From NCBI GenBank assembly GCA_903895475.1, contig CAITUF010000171.1, forward strand, positions 1 through 9,191: a stretch of 9,191 nt of DNA, read 5' to 3'. This DNA is from an uncultured Opitutia bacterium (GTDB taxonomy: Bacteria; Verrucomicrobiota; Verrucomicrobiia; Opitutales; UBA953). Positions within the stretch are counted from its first letter, which is position 1. Every line of letters begins with the position of its first letter. Made by a program: the position numbers and the translations under genes. The notes below the pieces were generated by a model. It saw only the letters and a program-made list of their open reading frames with translations. It was not told the origin of the DNA and searched no databases. Positions 1-6,263 of the stretch are shown here, piece after piece.

Positions 1-150
1 CAGCACGGCGTCTGGGGGGACATCCTGCATGAGGCGCGCCGCTTCCGCGGCATCCTTCGCCACGAAGGTCTCATACTTATCCTCGAGCGCGGCGCGCAGG
101 CCATCGCGTGTGTGCTTCTCGTCGTCAACAATCAGAACGGTCGGTTTCAT
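1..150 (-). CDS. Response regulator, N-terminal part of receiver domain (partial at window edge)
   Basis: Fifty codons are visible, starting at the ATG at 150-148 and running off the window. The protein begins MKPTVLIVDDEKHTRDGLRA. The hydrophobic beta strand followed by Asp9-Asp10 is the acidic pocket of a CheY-like receiver domain. The phospho-accepting Asp, expected near residue 54, lies just outside the window. The text after the acidic pair (TRDGLRAALE) resembles NtrC-type, sigma-54-dependent regulators, but the output domain is not visible, so the subfamily is an inference. The start codon overlaps the hemA stop in an ATGA, so it is probably translated by coupling from hemA and shares its promoter. 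No Shine-Dalgarno sequence is seen. The partner histidine kinase is not in the window. Confidence 0.85.
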   Translation of the reverse strand, partial: MKPTVLIVDDEKHTRDGLRAALEDKYETFVAKDAAEAARLMQDVPPDAVL

Positions 151-1187
151 GGGGTGCCCGTGTCGGGTCTTTGGGTGGCGCCCCAGACGCGGGCGGCCTT
201 CTCGGTCAGCGCCGTGCGGGCGCGCGCGACTTCCGCTAAGCGTGCCTGCAAATTGGCGTTCGCCACGGCGGAGAGGTCATCGAGGTCGCACAGGTAAGCC
301 CCCTCGACGGCGCGTGCGGCCGCATCGAAATTACGCGGCACGCCAAGGTCGACCAGCAAGAGCGGGCGGCCTTGGCGCCGCCGCGTGAAGGTACGAATCG
401 TTTCCGCATCAAGTAAGGCGCGCTCGACGGCGGCGCAGCCAATGACCACGTCATGGGCATGTGCTTGTTGCAGAGCGTCCGCCAGGGTCAGGGAGGCACC
501 CGAAAATTCTTCGGCGAGGGCACGGGCGTTAGCGAAAGTGCGGGAGGCCACGGAGACCTGAGTCGCTCCACGCGAGACTAACGCCTGCACGACTTGGCGG
601 CCGACCTCACCCGTGCCGAGGACGAGGACACGCGCATCGGCCAATTGTCCGAAGACCCGGCCCGCCAGCTCCACCGCGATATTTCCCAGGCTGACCTGGC
701 CTTGCGAAATCCCCGTATGGGTGCGGGCCCAAGCGCCCGCTTGGAAGGCGCGCTGGAAGATACGATTCAACATCGGGCCTGTCATACCGCGGGCGAGCGC
801 ATCAGCGTAAGCGTCCTTGGTCTGGCCTGCGATTTCGGCTTCGCCGATCATCTGGGAATCTAAACCGGCGACGACCGCGAACAAGTGCTCGACGGCCTGA
901 AGGCCAGGAATCGGGCGCAAGTGCCGATCTAGTTCCGAGGGCGCAACGCCCGTCGCTTGGATTAAGGCGGCGCGGGCATGGAGGGCGGCGGCTTCGTCGC
1001 CAACCGCATAAGCTTCCAACCGATTACAAGTAGCGAGGAGGACGACCTCGGCGAGGCCGGCCGCGCGGGCGGCTCGATAAAAAGCCTCCACCCCAGCCGG
1101 CGAGACGCTGAACGCCGCGCGGGCGTCGAGACCAGCGGTGTGATGCGTGGCGCTCAAGGCCACCAAGGTGGTGGGGCGTTCGCTCAT
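147..1187 (-). CDS. hemA: Glutamyl-tRNA reductase, short form
   Basis: HemA reduces the glutamate of Glu-tRNA(Glu) to glutamate-1-semialdehyde with NADPH. This is the first committed step of C5-pathway tetrapyrrole and haem synthesis, in the cytoplasm. The 346-residue protein has the catalytic-domain motif ATCNRLEAY with nucleophile Cys54, then GLDSQMIGEAEI at 109-120, the nucleotide-binding GTGEVG at 191-196, and VDLGVPRNFD at 279-288. The ATG at 1187 is chosen because the reading frame further upstream is only antisense-like sequence overlapping hemX, and this start makes an ATGA overlap with the hemX stop. The oddity is length: family members are usually about 420 residues, with a C-terminal dimerisation domain after the long spinal helix. 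Here the protein stops shortly after the start of that helix (DDLSAVANANLQAR, 303-316), so the last 70-80 residues are missing. The next gene begins at the stop codon, so no eroded remnant is present. Confidence 0.95.
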   Translation of the reverse strand: MSERPTTLVALSATHHTAGLDARAAFSVSPAGVEAFYRAARAAGLAEVVLLATCNRLEAYAVGDEAAALHARAALIQATGVAPSELDRHLRPIPGLQAVEHLFAVVAGLDSQMIGEAEIAGQTKDAYADALARGMTGPMLNRIFQRAFQAGAWARTHTGISQGQVSLGNIAVELAGRVFGQLADARVLVLGTGEVGRQVVQALVSRGATQVSVASRTFANARALAEEFSGASLTLADALQQAHAHDVVIGCAAVERALLDAETIRTFTRRRQGRPLLLVDLGVPRNFDAAARAVEGAYLCDLDDLSAVANANLQARLAEVARARTALTEKAARVWGATQRPDTGTP

Positions 1188-2014
1188 CGGGCGGAAGGAA
1201 GGGAGAGCCACAACGCCGCCAGCGCCGGCAATAAGAGCCACAGTGAACCCCGGGCGAAGGCGGCGCCGCTGACGGAGGCTCGGCGCCGCAGGGCGAGGAG
1301 CATCACAGCGAGTAACAACGTCACGCCTGCCATCACCAGCTTGGGGAAATTTGCGAAACCCGTGACGCCAGTAAAGACATCGACGGCCCCGATGGCCACG
1401 GACAAGGCGAGCATCCACACCGCGGCGCCCATCAGGTTCGCGCCGATCTTATCCATGGGCACTAAGGCCGGCAGCAAACCGTAGATGCCGCCGAACTTCC
1501 GTTGGGCGAGCGCGCGATCCTGCAGGAGATAGGCGAGGGCGTTCAGTGCTTGGGCGGCCAATAAACAATAAGCCAAGATGGCTGCCCCAATGTGCAGGAG
1601 GATCAAGGGCTTGACTGAAGAGGTGAACGCGTGCGTCTCGCCCCCCAATCGACTCGCGGCGAAAACGCAGGCCGTGGTGGCCGACGAGATGACCCAGATG
1701 GGAAGACGGTGGTCAAAGGCTAAGTCTAAGAAGATGGCCAAGCCCGCCAAACCCCACCCAATCGACAAAAGCATACCCGCGGATGAATCCACGGGGAAGG
1801 TGTTGCGCGCGAGGCCGTCGGCCGACAACGCGACCGTAAGCAGCAGCCAGCCAACTCGAAGCAACCAGAGCCCACCCGCAGGTACGTTGCGTGGGGATGG
1901 CGCGGACTTCACCTGCCAATCCCAGGCTGCACTGGCCAAGAAGATAAAGGCGCTGACCATGCCCATAACCCCCAGGGGGAGGGGGAGGGCGGTATCTCCG
2001 GACGGAACGACCAT
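1184..2014 (-). CDS. hemX: HemX/CcsA-like cytochrome c assembly family membrane protein
   Basis: This 276-residue protein is highly hydrophobic, with about eight predicted membrane segments (roughly 13-30, 49-65, 80-98, 105-121, 136-164, 191-213, 226-242 and 255-271). The segment around KPLILLHIGAAILAYCLLAAQALNALAYLL (described in part; His141 is the notable residue) resembles the core of the CcsA/CcmC/YpjD family. The tryptophan-rich WGxxWxWD haem-handling motif of true CcsA proteins is absent, and its place is taken by a stretch around DVFTGVTGF. Together with the position directly before hemA, this points to HemX, which in Bacillus modulates HemA levels. The exact function here is inferred. 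The ATG at 2014 is preferred. A TTG at 2050 would add 12 hydrophilic residues but lies within the likely promoter -35 element. The stop overlaps the hemA start (ATGA). Confidence 0.8.
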   Translation of the reverse strand: MVVPSGDTALPLPLGVMGMVSAFIFLASAAWDWQVKSAPSPRNVPAGGLWLLRVGWLLLTVALSADGLARNTFPVDSSAGMLLSIGWGLAGLAIFLDLAFDHRLPIWVISSATTACVFAASRLGGETHAFTSSVKPLILLHIGAAILAYCLLAAQALNALAYLLQDRALAQRKFGGIYGLLPALVPMDKIGANLMGAAVWMLALSVAIGAVDVFTGVTGFANFPKLVMAGVTLLLAVMLLALRRRASVSGAAFARGSLWLLLPALAALWLSLPSAR

Positions 2015-2020
2015 GGATTT

Positions 2021-2050
2021 AAAATAGAGTGAGGTGTGACATTTTGGCAA
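2021..2050 (-). promoter_or_regulatory. Candidate sigma70-type promoter for hemX-hemA-response regulator, leaderless geometry
   Basis: On the minus strand, TTGCCA (2050-2045) and TATTTT (2026-2021) are separated by 18 bp. Transcription starting about 7 nt after the -10 would begin at or next to the ATG at 2014, giving a leaderless or nearly leaderless message. This supports the 2014 start over the TTG at 2050. The call rests on consensus resemblance only. Confidence 0.35.
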
Positions 2051-2082
2051 CCCCCCAAAGTTAGGTAAATACCCCTGTTTAC

Positions 2083-2110
2083 TTGCGAAACATGGGTCGG
2101 AGGCTATTTT
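2083..2110 (+). promoter_or_regulatory. Candidate promoter for the DUF5069 gene
   Basis: TTGCGA (2083-2088) and TATTTT (2105-2110) are 16 bp apart on the plus strand. The predicted transcription start is within a few bases of the ATG at 2120. The only purine-rich motif, GGAGG at 2099-2103, is too far from the start (16 nt) to act as a normal ribosome binding site, and it would lie upstream of the transcript. The match to consensus is modest. Confidence 0.35.
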
Positions 2111-2119
2111 AAATAAATT

Positions 2120-2575
2120 ATGGCCTACAACCCCTACGATTTAACCCTGCACCCCCCTCGTAGCCCTCGCTGTCGCCTGGGCGGCCTCGTGATCCTCCCC
2201 CGCATGTTAGACAAAGCTCGGGCCACCCTGGAGGGCAAGAACGGGGAATACACCTACAACTGCTCCCTTGACCAGAACGTCCTTAACTTCCTCGGTATCG
2301 ATGCCGAAGCCCTCAAGGCGCAGGTCGCCAAGGGCCTTGGGGATGGCGAAATCCTCGCTTGGATGCTGGCCAACGCCAAGCACGCCCGGGCGGGCTACGA
2401 AATCGCCGCCTTTAGTGCCTTTCATGACCTCCGCGCCCCCTCCGCCCCGGGTGGTCGGGAACGCCTGACCCATTACCAGTCGTCGACCCCGGCGGGTGCC
2501 AAGCGCGAGGACATCACGTCCTGGTTCGACGTCCTAGACCTCGACGACCACCAGAGCTTCGGCGGCAAGGTTTGA
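2120..2575 (+). CDS. DUF5069 family protein, function unknown
   Basis: This is a 151-residue soluble protein with no signal peptide or membrane segment. I recognise it as DUF5069, a small family common in Verrucomicrobiota and relatives, from the N-terminal signature DLTLHPPRSPRCRLGG (7-22), the LPRMLDKARA block (26-35) and NGEYTYNCSLDQ (41-52). The conserved charged and aromatic residues (Asp31, Lys32, Tyr44, Cys48, Asp51) are candidates for a ligand or active site, but no activity is known to me. The C-terminal half includes AWMLANAK (80-87) and a tryptophan-containing acidic end (SWFDVLDLDD, 134-143). The ATG at 2120 starts the conserved N-terminus exactly. The gene is transcribed alone or with the genes that follow, from a divergent promoter shared with hemX. 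Confidence 0.85.
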   Translation: MAYNPYDLTLHPPRSPRCRLGGLVILPRMLDKARATLEGKNGEYTYNCSLDQNVLNFLGIDAEALKAQVAKGLGDGEILAWMLANAKHARAGYEIAAFSAFHDLRAPSAPGGRERLTHYQSSTPAGAKREDITSWFDVLDLDDHQSFGGKV

Positions 2576-2636
2576 TATACCTTAGCCCTGCCCAGAAGGT
2601 ATCGATGGAATCCATCAGAATTATCGATATACCTTA
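2574..2636. repeat. Repeat cluster: two direct and one inverted copy of an ATACCTT motif
   Basis: GATATACCTTA is present at 2574-2584 and again at 2626-2636. An inverted copy of its core, AAGGTAT, lies between them at 2596-2602. The middle copy can pair with either flank: 2577-2583 with 2596-2602 (7 bp, 12-nt loop), or 2596-2602 with 2629-2635. The second arrangement encloses an extra small hairpin GATGG-AAT-CCATC (2604-2616) and two ATCGAT sites (2601-2606 and 2623-2628). No U-run follows, so it is not a standard terminator. It could be a set of operator half-sites for the thioredoxin-to-pssA genes or alternative RNA stems in their leader. Confidence 0.5.
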
Positions 2637-2665
2637 AAGAACTAAATCTGTTACCCTTCACCCCT

Positions 2666-3136
2666 ATGAAATCGCTCCTCGCCTCCCTCAGCCTCCTAGT
2701 CTGCGCCACCCTCGCTTCCGCCGCGGACTTCGACTGGAAGACGCGCTTCCCTGAAGGCCTCGTCGATAATGCCGGTAAGACCGTCGACATCGCGACCCTA
2801 AAGAACAAGACCGTGGCCGTCTACTGCTCCGCCCACTGGTGCCCGCCCTGCCGCACTTTCACGCCGGAACTCGTCAAGTTCGCCAACGCCAACAAGGACA
2901 AACTGGCGGTCGTTTTCATCAGTAGCGACGAAGATGCACCGCGGATGTTCGCCTACATGAAGGAAACCAAAATGCCTTGGCCCGCTGTACCCTTTAAGTC
3001 GGCAGGCGGCAGCGCAATCAAGCGGGAGCAGGGCGTGAGCGGTATCCCCACGCTCCTCGTGTACGGCAAGGATGGCCAACTGCTCACCAAGAATGGCCGA
3101 GACCTAGACGGCCTCAAGAAGCTGCTCGGTAAGTAA
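2666..3136 (+). CDS. Exported thioredoxin-like protein (nucleoredoxin/TlpA type)
   Basis: This 156-residue protein begins with a signal peptide: Lys2, a hydrophobic stretch at 4-16, and a probable signal peptidase I site after Ala-Ser-Ala19. The mature part is a thioredoxin fold with the redox motif WCPPC (Trp58, Cys59, Cys62) in the context CSAHWCPPCRTFTPEL, which is closest to nucleoredoxin/tryparedoxin proteins. The cis-proline loop is GIPTL, with Pro128. It presumably reduces or exchanges disulphides in the periplasm, but the partner is unknown. Cys13 within the signal peptide does not form a good lipobox, so a lipoprotein is unlikely. The start ATG has a C/T-rich region before it, not a Shine-Dalgarno sequence. 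The stop TAA is followed with no gap by the GTG of the phosphatase gene, so the two are cotranscribed. Confidence 0.88.
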   Translation: MKSLLASLSLLVCATLASAADFDWKTRFPEGLVDNAGKTVDIATLKNKTVAVYCSAHWCPPCRTFTPELVKFANANKDKLAVVFISSDEDAPRMFAYMKETKMPWPAVPFKSAGGSAIKREQGVSGIPTLLVYGKDGQLLTKNGRDLDGLKKLLGK

Positions 3137-3598
3137 GTGCCCCGACGCCCGCGCCGCATCCTCCTCGTCTGCATGGGGAACATCTGCCGTTCGCCGACGG
3201 CCGAGGAGGTCTTGCGTGTGCACGCGCAGCGGGCTGGTCTAGAGCTACACCTAGACTCCGCGGGGACTGAAGATTACCACATCGGCGATCCGCCCGATAA
3301 ACGGAGTGTTCTCCATGCCCAGCGCCGTGGCTACGACCTCTCGGGCCTCCGGGCGCGCCAAGTATGCCCAGACGATTTCCGGGATTTTGACCTACTCTTG
3401 GCGGCAGACGTGCTTAACCTAGGCGTGTTACGCGATCGCTGCCCGCCGGCCTATCACCATAAACTGGCGCTATTCTTGGGCGATCGCGCCCTGCCAGACC
3501 CGTATTACGGACAAGCGTCGGATTTCGAAAAAGTGCTCGATTTAGTAGAGAAACGCGCGGTTTCACTGCTCTCGGAATGGCAGGCGCCAACTGATTGA
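3137..3598 (+). CDS. Low-molecular-weight protein-tyrosine phosphatase
   Basis: This 153-residue cytoplasmic enzyme hydrolyses phosphotyrosine, or may act as an arsenate reductase-like relative. The P-loop CMGNICRS has nucleophile Cys12 and Arg18 (CX5R), and the general-acid loop is LPDPYYG with Asp121. The second P-loop cysteine, Cys17, is the usual redox-sensitive one of this family. GTG at 3137 is the start because it immediately follows the upstream stop codon and places the P-loop at the normal distance from the N-terminus. The next in-frame ATG is inside the P-loop. In other bacteria such phosphatases often pair with tyrosine kinases of exopolysaccharide export, but none is seen here. 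The neighbours are a periplasmic thioredoxin and a RelE-like protein. Confidence 0.92.
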   Translation: MPRRPRRILLVCMGNICRSPTAEEVLRVHAQRAGLELHLDSAGTEDYHIGDPPDKRSVLHAQRRGYDLSGLRARQVCPDDFRDFDLLLAADVLNLGVLRDRCPPAYHHKLALFLGDRALPDPYYGQASDFEKVLDLVEKRAVSLLSEWQAPTD

Positions 3599-3636
3599 TT
3601 GCCGAGCGGACGCCTTGGGGTTTGCTTCACCCAGCG

Positions 3637-3990
3637 ATGTATCAAGTGAATTTCAGTGACCAAGCGATCCGGGAGTTGGCCAAGCTGCCAACCCTGGAAC
3701 AGATGGACGTCGTCGAAGCCTTCTCCTCCCTCACTCCGGAAGATCTCTTACGCGGAAGCTCCGAGCTCGGGACCGTCCGCCGGGGAGGACATGTTTATCA
3801 CCGCCTCCGCGTCGGCGAGTTCCGCATCTACTTCGAAGCCTCCGAAGGGTCATTGGTTGCCAACTACGTTCTCCATCGCCACACCTTCGCAGACTTTGCC
3901 TTTCGCTCCCATCTCCCGTTCGCCGAAGACGAAGCCCGCATTGAACAAGAAGGCGGCTTTTGGAAGTATCTCGACGAGCCAAAATCCTAA
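3637..3990 (+). CDS. RelE/ParE-superfamily protein without an adjacent antitoxin
   Basis: The 117-residue protein matches the RelE/ParE fold pattern. It has an N-terminal strand MYQVNFSDQA and a helix with AIRELAKLP, then the central HVYHRLRVGEFRIYFE (52-67) and VLHRHTFADF (78-87), equivalent to the YRLRVGDYRI and HR strands of the family. It carries about 27 extra C-terminal residues rich in Glu and Phe. ATG at 3637 is chosen because the family N-terminus starts there. A TTG at 3595 overlapping the phosphatase stop would add 14 residues that do not look conserved. No small antitoxin gene lies up- or downstream: the flanking genes are the phosphatase (38-nt gap) and pssA (2-nt gap). It may be a domesticated or housekeeping member. 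Toxicity is not shown by the sequence. Confidence 0.75.
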   Translation: MYQVNFSDQAIRELAKLPTLEQMDVVEAFSSLTPEDLLRGSSELGTVRRGGHVYHRLRVGEFRIYFEASEGSLVANYVLHRHTFADFAFRSHLPFAEDEARIEQEGGFWKYLDEPKS

Positions 3991-3992
3991 AC

Positions 3993-4874
3993 GTGAGCTC
4001 CCCCCACCCCCCCCGCTACAACTCTCCCGAAGAGGCGGCCCGTATCTATCTCCTGCCTAATCTTTTCACGGCGGGAAACATGCTCTGTGGATTCTTAGCA
4101 ATCAAGGAATGCATCGAAGCCCGCTTCACGACCGACGATCCTAACCTTTCTGCCAGTCACTATGTCTGGGCCGTTTGGTTCATTCTCTTTGCCTGTCTCT
4201 GCGACCTATTTGATGGCCGGGTAGCCCGCGCCACGCACCGCGAATCTCTCTTCGGTGCGGAGTTTGATTCCATCGCTGATACCGTGTCCTTCGGCGTGGC
4301 CCCCGCCCTGATGGCCTGTTTTCTTATCATCAACCCGGGGGTTAACGACGACATCAAGCTCGTCACCTGGCTCTTAGCCTTCATCTACCTGCTCTGCGTC
4401 GGGGTGCGGCTGGCCCGTTTTAATGTCCTCACCAATCCCTTAGTCCCAGGGAATGAGAAGCGGGCGGCGGGCGGAGATTTTGTGGGCCTCCCGTCACCAG
4501 CCGCCGCCGGGGTGATGGCCTCGCTGGTCTTGGTATTATCCAAGATTATGGTGACGCCTGGGGCCAAGCCAGAGGCCTATACGTCGTGGTCTTGGACCCT
4601 CCTGCCACTGATGCTGATCATCTCCTACCTGATGGTCAGTAATGTGCGCTTCCCGAGCCTTAAAAAGGTCGATTGGAATACCAAGACCCGCTCGCGCGGC
4701 TTTATCCTAATCATCTTGGTGGCGGTGGCCGCGATTCGCTACCGAGAGTTCGCCTTACCGGCGGTCTTCCTTGGCTACATCTGCTGGGGGGTTGTCCGCC
4801 ACTTTTTCCTACTCCGAAAAGGCGAGATAGACCCCGCTCCCGAAGATGAGGATGAAAACGAGCCTACGGTGTGA
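3993..4874 (+). CDS. pssA: CDP-diacylglycerol--serine O-phosphatidyltransferase
   Basis: PssA makes phosphatidylserine from CDP-diacylglycerol and L-serine, the precursor of phosphatidylethanolamine, in the inner membrane. The 293-residue protein carries the full CDP-alcohol phosphotransferase motif DGxxARx8GxxxDxxxD at residues 74-96 (DGRVAR, Gly88, Asp92, Asp96). LPNLFTAGNMLCGF at 22-35 is typical of the Bacillus-type integral-membrane PssA. Several hydrophobic segments follow, and the C-terminus is acidic (PAPEDEDENE). GTG at 3993 is preferred because it lies 2 nt after the upstream stop, whereas the TTG at 3960 would add 11 residues inside the RelE-like gene. Codons 3-7 form C-runs of 6 and 8 (4000-4005 and 4007-4014). 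It is the last gene of the run beginning at 2666. A phosphatidylserine decarboxylase gene is not in the window. Confidence 0.93.
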   Translation: MSSPHPPRYNSPEEAARIYLLPNLFTAGNMLCGFLAIKECIEARFTTDDPNLSASHYVWAVWFILFACLCDLFDGRVARATHRESLFGAEFDSIADTVSFGVAPALMACFLIINPGVNDDIKLVTWLLAFIYLLCVGVRLARFNVLTNPLVPGNEKRAAGGDFVGLPSPAAAGVMASLVLVLSKIMVTPGAKPEAYTSWSWTLLPLMLIISYLMVSNVRFPSLKKVDWNTKTRSRGFILIILVAVAAIRYREFALPAVFLGYICWGVVRHFFLLRKGEIDPAPEDEDENEPTV

Positions 4875-4907
4875 ATAAAGGGTGAGGGAATCGGGCTTCT
4901 AGACCCT

Positions 4908-4998
4908 TGTGAACAAAGTAATCCTTATTCGCAGGTTGGGCACAGGGACGCGAAAAGCACATCCCTCCCAATTTCAACACCTTGGGAAACTATCCACG
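4908..4998. promoter_or_regulatory. Cluster of DnaA-box-like 9-mers upstream of dnaN
   Basis: Compared with TTATNCACA, the gap holds TGTGAACAA at 4908-4916 (minus-strand box TTGTTCACA, one mismatch), TTATTCGCA at 4925-4933 (one mismatch) and CTATCCACG at 4990-4998 (two mismatches). They lie just before an AT-rich palindrome and dnaN. This could be DnaA control of dnaN or part of an origin, but chance matches are not excluded. Confidence 0.3.
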
Positions 4999-5021
4999 CC
5001 CTTCCGAGACTTACGGTTACT

Positions 5022-5058
5022 ACTGTATTTAATTAATCAGGTTATCTATTAATACAGT
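5022..5058. repeat. AT-rich interrupted palindrome upstream of dnaN
   Basis: The arms ACTGTATT (5022-5029) and AATACAGT (5051-5058) are perfect 8-bp inverted repeats. With a one-base bulge at 5030 the stem extends by AAT/ATT (5031-5033 with 5048-5050). The interior is almost entirely A/T (TTAATTAATC and similar), in contrast to the GC-rich surroundings. It ends 64 bp before the dnaN ATG, so it may be an operator over the dnaN promoter or an easily melted element. A few C residues follow, not T, so it is not an intrinsic terminator. Confidence 0.6.
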
Positions 5059-5122
5059 CCCCCCGGAAGTGGGCATTGATTGGTTGCCACTGACCCCCCA
5101 CAGCCTCAAATCTGTCTGCATC

Positions 5123-6250
<1,128 letters not shown>

Positions 6251-6263
6251 GGGCTTACAGCCC
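6251..6263. terminator. Small GC hairpin at the dnaN/plsC convergence, possible bidirectional terminator
   Basis: GGGCT-TAC-AGCCC forms a perfect 5-bp stem with a 3-nt loop. It starts directly after the dnaN stop and covers the plsC stop codon (6257-6255). Only 4 bp separate the two convergent genes, so any terminator must lie in or near this hairpin. There is no T-run on either strand, so intrinsic termination is uncertain. Confidence 0.3.

Larger units (their letters stand above)
2017..2114. repeat. 11-bp inverted repeat flanking the divergent intergenic region
   Basis: CTATTTTAAAT occurs on the plus strand at 2104-2114, ending 5 nt before the DUF5069 ATG. It also occurs on the minus strand at 2027-2017, ending 2 nt before the hemX ATG. 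The two copies are identical over 11 bp and point outwards towards both genes. They probably contain the -10 elements of two divergent promoters, or an A/U-rich translation initiation element. Within the gap there is also GTAAA/TTTAC (2065-2069 and 2078-2082), a short operator-like dyad. Confidence 0.55.

Noticed and set aside
978..1484. A 168-codon plus-strand open frame opposite hemA and hemX
   Set aside because: Arg- and Ala-rich antisense product with no recognisable domain, fully covered by two well-supported minus-strand genes.
2043..2059. TTTGG/CCAAA dyad in the hemX/DUF5069 gap
   Set aside because: A 5-bp arm around a C-run is likely by chance and overlaps the candidate -35 element.
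3595..3636. TTG at 3595 as start of the RelE-like gene, overlapping the phosphatase stop
   Set aside because: The added 14 residues do not resemble the family, whose first strand begins at the ATG at 3637. It remains possible.
3656..4060. A 134-codon plus-strand open frame overlapping the RelE-like gene and the start of pssA
   Set aside because: The Ser/Pro-rich composition is that of an out-of-frame reading, and the two overlapping frames carry clear family motifs.
4878..4908. AAGGGT/ACCCTT inverted repeat just after pssA as a terminator
   Set aside because: The stem is only 6 bp with a loop of about 19 nt and no T-run, so it is too weak to list as a terminator.
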